Assembly: GCA_034440455.1 (NCBI GenBank)
Contig: JAWXCB010000062.1
Span: 1-64,000 of the forward strand
Source: JAWXCB01 sp034440455
GTDB taxonomy: Bacteria; Bacteroidota; Bacteroidia; Chitinophagales; CAIOSU01
Direction of reading: 5' to 3'
Length of the DNA stretch: 64,000 nt
The notes below the pieces were generated by a model. The model saw nothing but the letters and a program-made list of their open reading frames with translations. It was not told the DNA's origin and ran no database searches. Made by a program: the position numbers and the translations under genes. Positions 43,087 through 49,251 of the stretch are shown one piece after another (the first letter of the stretch is position 1; each line of letters begins with the position of its first letter).

Positions 43087-43143
43087 TTCGTTTAATTTTT
43101 TTTGCCGCGACTGGCGGAACAGTGTGAAAGAATTTTCACGATA

Positions 43144-43212
43144 CAAAGGTGAGTGCTTAGTTGTCAGAAACTGTTATACAATTCTTAAATAGAATTGCAT
43201 CATTCACACATT
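43144..43212 (-). promoter_or_regulatory. Shared promoter module, copy d (Q/N-rich gene)
   Basis: Half-sites GTTATA and ATTGCA 21 bp apart, and 21 bp to CAAAGGTG (CACCTTTG in the coding sense). The leader hairpin GTGAAA-ATTC-TTTCAC (43124-43139) follows four bases after the box. Confidence 0.85.
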
Positions 43213-43236
43213 TTTCGATTTGCTGAAAAAATTAAT

Positions 43237-44457
43237 TCAGGTATTTAAAAGCCCATAAATCGTGTAGGCTGTCAGCAGCAGCGTCAGTAAGATGGCGCAT
43301 ACGCTAATCACAGGAATGTTCTTGATATTGCCCGGGATGCGGAAAGGGCGTTTCAAATTTTTATTTGTAATCCGCAGAACGATAACGGAAGTATTCACCA
43401 ATAGGAAGGTGATGAAAATGGAAAAATTAGCAATGAGCGCAACGGTTTCAATTTTCCCTATCAGGGAAAAGGCACTTGTAACCAGCAAGATGAGCAACAG
43501 GGCAGGCACAGGCGTTTGCCGTGAAGCCCATACCCATGAAAACCATTTCATAAAAGAAACTTCCTTTGCCATGCTTAAAATAACACGGGAGCTGCCCATC
43601 ATATTTGAAAGAATGGTGTTTGAAGTAGAGAACAGCGCGATGATCACGATAACGAGAGCGCCTGTTTTTCCAAACCTGTTGCTCACAATATCAGCTAAGG
43701 GGCTATCCGACTCACTTAGTTCTTGCCAGGGAATGGCGCTCACGGCACAAATGGCAACCAACGTGTAAACAACCATGACGATTGCGCTTGCAATGAATAA
43801 CGCTTTGGGAATATTCTTCTCGGGCTTTTTTGTTTCTTCAGCGAGCTTCACTATTTCTTCAAAACCGAGATAAGCAAAGTAACTTAACGCAGCCGCAGCG
43901 AGTACACCGTTGAATCCGGAGGGAGGCAACTCTAAATAATCTACTTTTCCTAAATCAGGAAAGGCTGCATAGATGACAAAAAGCAATCCGCCTGTTTCGA
44001 TAACGGTAAAAATAATGTTGATGATGGATGATTGCCTGATGCCGCTGATATTAACCAGAAAAACCAACACAAGGATTCCCGGAGCAACCGCCAGCAGGGG
44101 CAGTTCAATCAATCGGGTGAAATAGCCTGCAAACCCCAGTGACACAGTTGCCCCGCTGATGATGCCGTTTAAGGAAATGATAAAGCCAAGAATAATTCCC
44201 GCTTTCTTTCCTAAGGCATTTTTAGCATATACATATTCCCCGCCCGCCTTCGGGAAAGCAGCGCTCATTTCTGCATAAGAAAAAGCGGATAGCAATGCGG
44301 TGACAGATGCAATGAGAAAAGCAAGCCATATCATGTTGCCTCCAAATCCGGCCACCTTGCCCACCAGCGCATAAATGCCTGCTCCCAGAATGGAACCCAC
44401 GCCAAAGAAAACGCATTCGGCAAGTCCTAAGGTCCTTTTCAGTTTTTGAGTAGGCAT
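43237..44457 (-). CDS. Amino-acid permease, APC family
   Basis: A 406-residue inner-membrane transporter with about 12 transmembrane helices. It opens LGLAECVFFGVGSILGAGIYALVG (helix 1 with the GxG(A)G(I) substrate motif) and SAFSYAEMSAAFPKAGGEYVYAKNALG (helix 2-3), normal for the APC superfamily. Substrate is not evident; the length (406) is short for the family, and no long C-terminal tail is present. It is a single-gene unit under module copy e with a 94-bp leader. Why a permease is in a stress regulon is unclear; an osmolyte precursor or amino acid antiporter is possible. Confidence 0.9.
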   Translation of the reverse strand: MPTQKLKRTLGLAECVFFGVGSILGAGIYALVGKVAGFGGNMIWLAFLIASVTALLSAFSYAEMSAAFPKAGGEYVYAKNALGKKAGIILGFIISLNGIISGATVSLGFAGYFTRLIELPLLAVAPGILVLVFLVNISGIRQSSIINIIFTVIETGGLLFVIYAAFPDLGKVDYLELPPSGFNGVLAAAALSYFAYLGFEEIVKLAEETKKPEKNIPKALFIASAIVMVVYTLVAICAVSAIPWQELSESDSPLADIVSNRFGKTGALVIVIIALFSTSNTILSNMMGSSRVILSMAKEVSFMKWFSWVWASRQTPVPALLLILLVTSAFSLIGKIETVALIANFSIFITFLLVNTSVIVLRITNKNLKRPFRIPGNIKNIPVISVCAILLTLLLTAYTIYGLLNT

Positions 44458-44550
44458 TTTTTTTGGAAAGGGAAATTTCCTTTCATTCTTTTATTTTATG
44501 ACGGATACGGCAGTGTTGAAGGCACAGGAGCGCAGTAATTTTTCAGGTTC

Positions 44551-44618
44551 TAAAAGTGAGCGTATTCCTTCATAAACTTTCACACTATTCTAAAATAAAG
44601 TTGCATCATTCACACATC
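44551..44618 (-). promoter_or_regulatory. Shared promoter module, copy e (permease)
   Basis: Weaker copy: half-sites TTCACA and GTTGCA 21 bp apart, 20 (not 21) bp to TAAAAGTG (CACTTTTA in the coding sense), and CACACA. Upstream of the permease by 94 bases. Confidence 0.65.
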
Positions 44619-44693
44619 TTGTCAGCAGGTTTTCTCTGACTGTTTTGTTGCCGAACATTCGTGTGCGCCCGCTGGATTGACGGAGTACCGACT

Positions 44694-44724
44694 AAAAAAA
44701 ATCCCCGCGAGAGCAGGGATTCTT
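44694..44724 (-). terminator. Terminator of the second Q/N-rich gene
   Basis: AATCCC-GC with GC-GGGATT separated by GAGA, with eight T residues after it on the minus strand. It begins about 20 bases past the stop codon. Confidence 0.75.
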
Positions 44725-44744
44725 GAGTAAATAGTTTTACCTGC

Positions 44745-45026
44745 TTACTCTTTATGATTTTTATTACCTGTTTTGTTCTCCTTCTGCTTTGAATCAGAAC
44801 CTGTTCTTCCTGCACTGCCTGCACGCTCTTGGGTATTCTTAATATCCGTACCGGCTTTAGCTTGCGGTGAAGTCGCAAGCTGACGTTGCTGGTCGCCTTG
44901 TTGCTTACCCTGATTTGGAGTTGGGTTTTTAGCGTTCGTTTCCTTTTTGCGGTCACCATGTGCTGATGATTGATTTGACTTGCTGCCGATTTGCAGATTG
45001 CCTTGGTCTTTTTGTTTGTCTTTCAT
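44745..45026 (-). CDS. Gln/Asn/Lys-rich hydrophilic protein, paralogue
   Basis: A 93-residue low-complexity protein (MKDKQKDQGNLQIGSKSNQSS, then TPNQGKQQGDQQRQLATSPQAK and KQKENKTGNKNHKE) with no signal peptide and no folded domain. Its start (MKDKQKDQGN) and upstream leader resemble the protein at 42.6 kb, so the two are paralogues that kept a copied promoter. Probably disordered and stress-induced. Function unknown. Confidence 0.75.
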   Translation of the reverse strand: MKDKQKDQGNLQIGSKSNQSSAHGDRKKETNAKNPTPNQGKQQGDQQRQLATSPQAKAGTDIKNTQERAGSAGRTGSDSKQKENKTGNKNHKE

Positions 45027-45082
45027 TTTTTGAATTTAAATTCCCGCTACTGGCGGAACAGCGTGAAAGAATTTTCACAATA

Positions 45083-45151
45083 CAAAGGTGAGCGTACTAT
45101 TATCAGAAACCGTTATACAATTCTTGAAAAGAGTTGCATCATTCACACATT
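45083..45151 (-). promoter_or_regulatory. Shared promoter module, copy f (Q/N-rich paralogue)
   Basis: Half-sites GTTATA and GTTGCA 21 bp apart, 21 bp to CAAAGGTG (CACCTTTG), with the leader hairpin GTGAAA-ATTC-TTTCAC (45063-45078) four bases after the box. Confidence 0.88.
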
Positions 45152-45186
45152 TCAACGCACACGATTTTTTGTACTTCAACACGTTG

Positions 45187-45624
45187 TTATTTGCTTGTTG
45201 AACCGGAATCTTTCATCGTTGTAATTCTTCCTGAAAGGTCAACATGGTCGCCTTCTTTCATCCACATCTCCGTTCCATTTTTTTTTACGATGGTTCCATC
45301 GCGCTTCACTTTTGTGCTATTACTCATAATGATACCTTTTTTCAAAAATTTCATTGTGCCTCCGAATATCAGCATCATTTTGCCGTTCAGCATTATCACG
45401 CCATCAGGATGTGACTTTATCTTTTCGCCCGGTGCGTTTTTAACAGGGCTGTTTTGCATCTTGTCCTCCGTATTGGAATTCGTGTTTTTTGGAGTATTAT
45501 CAAAATCAGGAGGGATGGTTTTGATAAAGGAGTCAGGCGGGAGAGAATTTATTAAGGAGTCGGCTTGAGCATTAACGCACAACGTGATTGCAGTGGCTGC
45601 AAATGCGAAGATTAGTTTTTTCAT
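45187..45624 (-). CDS. Secreted DUF6799 protein
   Basis: A 145-residue secreted protein with a signal peptide (MKKLIFAFAATAITLCVNAQ) and a C-terminal DUF6799 region: DGVIMLNGKMMLIFGGTMKFL and TKVKRDGTIVKKNGTEMWMKEGD, a repeat of short beta hairpins. The middle is Pro/Asn/Asp-rich. The DUF6799 family is common in Bacteroidota and has no known function. It is a single-gene unit under module copy g, divergent from the lipoprotein-barrel pair. Confidence 0.8.
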   Translation of the reverse strand: MKKLIFAFAATAITLCVNAQADSLINSLPPDSFIKTIPPDFDNTPKNTNSNTEDKMQNSPVKNAPGEKIKSHPDGVIMLNGKMMLIFGGTMKFLKKGIIMSNSTKVKRDGTIVKKNGTEMWMKEGDHVDLSGRITTMKDSGSTSK

Positions 45625-45660
45625 TTGGTTTGAGTTTTCATGTAAAATATTTTGCGCTTA

Positions 45661-45729
45661 CAAATATGCTTCTATTGATTCCGGAAAGCGTTATACTATT
45701 CTGATGAAGAGTTACATCATTCACACATT
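45661..45729 (-). promoter_or_regulatory. Shared promoter module, copy g (DUF6799 gene)
   Basis: Half-sites GTTATA and GTTACA 21 bp apart, CACACA, and 21 bp to CAAATATG (CATATTTG in the coding sense). Back-to-back with copy h, 31 bases away. Confidence 0.85.
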
Positions 45730-45759
45730 TTTCAAAGTGATAAATGAACAGCATGCGGG

Positions 45760-45828
45760 AATGTGTGAATCATGTAACTCTTTCCCGCAATTGTGTAACA
45801 GTTGTGAAAGCAGGCGGCAGCACCTTTG
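45760..45828 (+). promoter_or_regulatory. Shared promoter module, copy h (lipoprotein-barrel pair)
   Basis: The only plus-strand copy: TGTGTG, TGTAAC, a second TGTAAC 21 bp later, 21 bp, then CACCTTTG. The start codon of the lipoprotein is only 7 bases after the box, so the transcript is leaderless or starts at the next ATG. Confidence 0.88.
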
Positions 45829-45835
45829 TATTGAT

Positions 45836-46009
45836 ATGAATATTCAGATGCGCATTTCAATATTGTTCCTGCTTCTGGTATTTCTTTTGATATCATGCAC
45901 AGGGTGCTTATCAAGAAAAATTGAACTGGATAAGTTGGATGAACTTGTGCCGGCAATTTCCAAAGACGAGCCGGCAGACAGCGTAAGACAACAACATACT
46001 GACAAATAA
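45836..46009 (+). CDS. Small lipoprotein, 57 residues
   Basis: A 57-residue lipoprotein not otherwise annotated: a hydrophobic signal (MRISILFLLLVFLLISC) with lipobox LISC, then a short polar tail (TGCLSRKIELDKLDELVPAISKDEPADSVRQQHTDK). The -7 box of copy h ends eight bases before the first ATG, so the second ATG at 45848 (MRISI) is likely the real start or the first is leaderless. It lies 12 bp before the barrel gene and is its operon partner; it could help assemble or anchor it. Confidence 0.7.
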   Translation: MNIQMRISILFLLLVFLLISCTGCLSRKIELDKLDELVPAISKDEPADSVRQQHTDK

Positions 46010-46021
46010 AAAACACGAACC

Positions 46022-46648
46022 ATGAAAACTTTCAAATGTACCGTACTGCTCTGCATTGCAGCATGTTTAATAACTATTTCCGAAGCGTACGCACAGCCAT
46101 CTGTCGCACTGGGCGGAAAAATAGGAGCTTCCTTCAGCGGGTTTCGAGGTGATGATGCCGGGGATGTTTCCTTTCGCAAGGGAGTAGCGGGTGGTTTGTT
46201 TGTAGCTATCAGCCCTGCGGGATTTTTCACGATACAGCCAGAGCTTCTCTTTCAGCAAAGAGGCGCAGTGAGTGAAAATAAAACACTCAACATAAAGTCA
46301 GATGTGAAGATTGGCTACATGAATATCCCGGTGCTGTTCAAATTAAGGCTGCCCATCGCGGAGAAATTTTATCCGCACGTTTATATCGGTCCGCAGTTTT
46401 CATACAAGTTGAAAAGCGAAACTTCCATCGAAGCGTTTGACCTGGGCACCATAACGAGCGATATCAACCTGCGCAATTATGACCTTGGGGGCGTATTCGG
46501 TTTCGGACTGGATGTTGAAATCAATCATCTTTTTCTCACCGTTGATTTTCGTTATGCATTGGGAGCGCTGGATATAGAAGAGTCGGACGATTTCCAGATA
46601 AAGAATAAAGACCTTTCCATTATGGCAGGCGCTGGATTTAAATTTTAG
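46022..46648 (+). CDS. Outer-membrane beta-barrel protein (PorT-like)
   Basis: A 208-residue protein with a signal peptide (LLCIAACLITISEAYAQ) and repeated amphipathic strands (VALGGKIGASFSGFRGD, TIQPELLFQQRGAVS, YMNIPVLFKLRL, PHVYIGPQFSYKLK, GFGLDVEINHLFLTVDFRYALG), ending IMAGAGFKF with terminal Phe. It matches the PorT/outer-membrane beta-barrel family. It is co-transcribed with the lipoprotein from module copy h, so it is probably an envelope-stress barrel. Confidence 0.88.
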   Translation: MKTFKCTVLLCIAACLITISEAYAQPSVALGGKIGASFSGFRGDDAGDVSFRKGVAGGLFVAISPAGFFTIQPELLFQQRGAVSENKTLNIKSDVKIGYMNIPVLFKLRLPIAEKFYPHVYIGPQFSYKLKSETSIEAFDLGTITSDINLRNYDLGGVFGFGLDVEINHLFLTVDFRYALGALDIEESDDFQIKNKDLSIMAGAGFKF

Positions 46649-46655
46649 GCAGTGT

Positions 46656-46763
46656 CTCAGTTTGAAGTTGCCGATAGGATGTCACCCTGAGTTTATCGAA
46701 GGGTTGCGATTGCCTGCGCCATGCCTCGATAAACTCAGCATGACGGCTTGCGCTCAAACTGAG
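46656..46763. repeat. Nested inverted repeat, REP-like
   Basis: Outer arms CTCAGTTTGA and TCAAACTGAG enclose inner arms GTCACCCTGAGTTTATCGA and the reverse complement GTCATGCTGAGTTTATCGA, spanning about 108 bp. CTGAGTTTATCGA-type repeats of this form are widespread in Bacteroidota intergenic DNA. It directly follows the barrel gene and precedes mlaE, and could stop transcription between them. Confidence 0.75.
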
Positions 46764-46819
46764 GAACAGAATAGGTTCGTGATGCAGTAACACACAAACC
46801 ACAATAGAAGCCGTCATCC

Positions 46820-47674
46820 ATGAGCAAACCCGTTTTAAATAAAATGACTGAACCGCTTCTTCTATCAAAGAGCAAGAGAGACGCTGTTACTTTGAAAAAT
46901 AAAAATGATACCTTAAAAGGCATGAAAGCGTTTTTCACGGAGGTGACGTCACTCACGTTTTTCACGGGAAGGTTTTTCAAAGAATTATTCCAACCACCAT
47001 ATGAGTTCAATGAATTAGTGAAGCAAGCGTACCTGATTGGCAATAAATCTTTTTACCTCGTTGCCATCACTGGCTTTATCATGGGCTTGGTGCTCACGAT
47101 ACAATCCGCACCGACCTTGTCGCAATTCGGAGCGGAGTCATGGCTGCCCGCCATGGTTGCTGTTTCCATTATTCGGGAGATAGGACCTGTTATCACTGCA
47201 TTGATTTGCGCGGGCAAAGTAGGCTCCGGCATCGGGGCGGAATTAGCCTCCATGAAAGTAACCGAGCAAATTGATGCGATGGAAGTTTCAGGCGCCAACC
47301 CTTTCAAATATCTTGTGGTGACGCGCGTAGTTGCTGCCACGCTCATGATTCCCGTGCTCGTGATTTTCTCTGACGCTATTTCTTTGGGGGGCGCATTCAT
47401 GGGCGTGAATATCACGGGTGATGTGAGTTTCTCTTTATTCTTTTCCCAAGTGGTTGAGGCGGTTGATTTCGCTGATGTATTTCCTGCTTTTATTAAAACA
47501 TTTTTCTTCGGCTTTATCATCGGGCTTGTAGCCTGTTACAAAGGTTATCATTCCAATAAGGGTACGGAAGGAGTGGGAGCGGCAGCCAATGCGGCTGTGG
47601 TGATGGCTTCCTTATTGGTTTTTATTATTGATATGATTGCCGTGCAGTTTACGAACCTGTTAATTAACTATTAA
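46820..47674 (+). CDS. mlaE: MlaE-type ABC permease of phospholipid transport
   Basis: A 284-residue permease with about six transmembrane helices. The conserved MlaE motifs are VSIIREIGPVITALICAGKVGSGIGAELASMKVTEQIDAMEV and PFKYLVVTRVVAATLMIPVLVIFSD. It is the membrane core of an Mla-like transporter that moves phospholipids between inner and outer membranes. About 35 residues precede the helices and may be too long; an internal Met in MKAFFTEVTS is an alternative start. It is followed one base later by mlaF and then mlaD. Confidence 0.9.
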   Translation: MSKPVLNKMTEPLLLSKSKRDAVTLKNKNDTLKGMKAFFTEVTSLTFFTGRFFKELFQPPYEFNELVKQAYLIGNKSFYLVAITGFIMGLVLTIQSAPTLSQFGAESWLPAMVAVSIIREIGPVITALICAGKVGSGIGAELASMKVTEQIDAMEVSGANPFKYLVVTRVVAATLMIPVLVIFSDAISLGGAFMGVNITGDVSFSLFFSQVVEAVDFADVFPAFIKTFFFGFIIGLVACYKGYHSNKGTEGVGAAANAAVVMASLLVFIIDMIAVQFTNLLINY

Positions 47675-47675
47675 C

Positions 47676-48413
47676 ATGGAAGCAACGCAAAATGCCACGG
47701 TGGTAAAGATGGCGCACCTCCAAAAATCCTTTGGAGACAACGAGGTGCTGAAAGACATCAGCCTCACGATTCACAAAGGAGAAACTGTTGTGGTGCTGGG
47801 CAAGTCAGGCTCAGGGAAATCGGTATTGATTAAGTGCATGGTGCGGTTGCTGGATGTGGATGAAGGCAAGGTGTCTATTCTTGGAAGCGATATTTTTTCT
47901 TTGAATAGAAAAGAGCTGAATCTGCTCCGAATGAAAATTGGTTTCCTGTTTCAAGGCGCAGCATTGTATGATTCTTTAACAGTGCGGGAAAATCTGGAGT
48001 TTCCGCTGCGACAATCGGGCAAGCCACGGGAAGAAATTGATGCGCTGGTGATGGAAGTGTTGCAAAGCGTGGGGTTGGAAGATGCTGTTGACTTAATGCC
48101 ATCGGAACTCTCCGGGGGAATGAGAAAAAGAATAGGCTTGGCACGCTCAATGATTCTGAAGCCGGAGATTATGCTTTATGATGAACCAACCACGGGGTTG
48201 GACCCAATCACCGCGAAGGAAATAAGCAACCTGATTTTAGAAGTGCAAAAGAAATACAATACCACTTCCATCATCATTACGCATGACATTCAATGTGCGC
48301 GGATAACAGCTAACAGGATGCTGATACTGAACAATGGGGTATTTGTGGCAGAAGGTGCTTTTGATGAATTGAAAAAATCAGAAGATAAATTGGTGCATTC
48401 GTTTTTTGAATAG
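47676..48413 (+). CDS. mlaF: MlaF-type ABC ATPase
   Basis: A 245-residue ATPase: Walker A VVLGKSGSGKSVLIKCMVRLL (~residue 37), signature LSGGMRKRIGLARSM (~145), Walker B MLYDEPTTGLDPITAKEI (~169) and a switch His in ITHDIQ. The close match to MlaF/MkI includes LFQGAALYDSLTVREN. It starts one base after mlaE stops and energises the transporter. The assignment is secure. Confidence 0.95.
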   Translation: MEATQNATVVKMAHLQKSFGDNEVLKDISLTIHKGETVVVLGKSGSGKSVLIKCMVRLLDVDEGKVSILGSDIFSLNRKELNLLRMKIGFLFQGAALYDSLTVRENLEFPLRQSGKPREEIDALVMEVLQSVGLEDAVDLMPSELSGGMRKRIGLARSMILKPEIMLYDEPTTGLDPITAKEISNLILEVQKKYNTTSIIITHDIQCARITANRMLILNNGVFVAEGAFDELKKSEDKLVHSFFE

Positions 48414-48450
48414 CTACAAGTAGAATATGCCCGGCTTGCAGCTTGTAGCT
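48412..48450. repeat. Small inverted repeat after mlaF
   Basis: AGCTACAAG and CTTGTAGCT (9 bp) separated by 21 bases. It overlaps the mlaF stop and lies 55 bases before mlaD. No T tract follows. It resembles short palindromic spacers; a function is not implied. Confidence 0.4.
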
Positions 48451-48505
48451 AACAGCTTGAGGCTTTAAATAATTATCAGATTAACTCATTGATAAAAAAA
48501 GTATC

Positions 48506-49231
48506 ATGAAAAAAAATACAAACTACAAAGTCAGGCTGGGAATATTAATTACCGTTGGGATAGCGCTTTTTGTATTTGCCATCTACTTTATAGGCAGCAG
48601 GCAGCACCTGTTCAGCAGAACATTTGAAATCAGCGCGGTATTCAAAGATGTGAACGGGCTACAGGTGGGCAACAACGTGCGGTTTTCGGGCATCACGGTT
48701 GGAACGGTGAGTAAAGTTGAAATCATCAGCGACACTACGGTGCGTGTAAGCTTAGTGATTGAGGACAGGACGCAACAGTTCATCAAGAAGGATGCTACCG
48801 CAGTAATCAGCTCCGATGGACTGATGGGAAACAAAGTGATGACCATCAACCCCGGCACCGCAGGGGCGGGGGAAATAGAAGACAACGATGTGCTCGCCAC
48901 CATTCAGCCGGTGAACATGGATGACATCATGCTGAAAATAAAAATGACTGCCGATAATGCCGCCCTCATTACCAGCGACCTTGCAACGGTGATGAACAGC
49001 GTGAGTATGGGAAAAGGTACGATCGGAAAACTGTTCATGGATTCAACTCTTGCTGAAACACTCGACCAAACACTGATGAGCGTAAAGGGCGCTGCCGAAG
49101 GCATGGATGAAAATATGGAAGCGGCAAAAAGTAACTTTCTCCTGAAAGGATATTACAATAAAAAAGAAAAGGAGTTGGAGAAAGAAAAAGAGTTTGAGCA
49201 GAAGGAAAAAGAAACGAAGGACAAAGATTGA
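48506..49231 (+). CDS. mlaD: MlaD-type MCE protein
   Basis: A 241-residue protein with an N-terminal anchor (VRLGILITVGIALFVFAIYFIGS) and an MCE domain (FKDVNGLQVGNNVRFSGITVGTVSKVEIISDTTVRVSLVIEDR, then KKDATAVISSDGLMGNKVMTINPG). MCE hexamers form a lipid channel at the inner membrane periplasmic face. The C-terminus is charged and helical (KEKELEKEKEFEQKEKETKDKD) and probably forms a coiled coil. It completes the mlaEFD set. Confidence 0.92.
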   Translation: MKKNTNYKVRLGILITVGIALFVFAIYFIGSRQHLFSRTFEISAVFKDVNGLQVGNNVRFSGITVGTVSKVEIISDTTVRVSLVIEDRTQQFIKKDATAVISSDGLMGNKVMTINPGTAGAGEIEDNDVLATIQPVNMDDIMLKIKMTADNAALITSDLATVMNSVSMGKGTIGKLFMDSTLAETLDQTLMSVKGAAEGMDENMEAAKSNFLLKGYYNKKEKELEKEKEFEQKEKETKDKD

Positions 49232-49251
49232 AGCTGGCGTTTTTTACATGT

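Noticed and set aside
45760..45828. Module as a Crp/Fnr binding site
   Set aside because: It contains TGTGTGAA but no inverted TCACA partner; the half-sites are direct repeats 21 bp apart.
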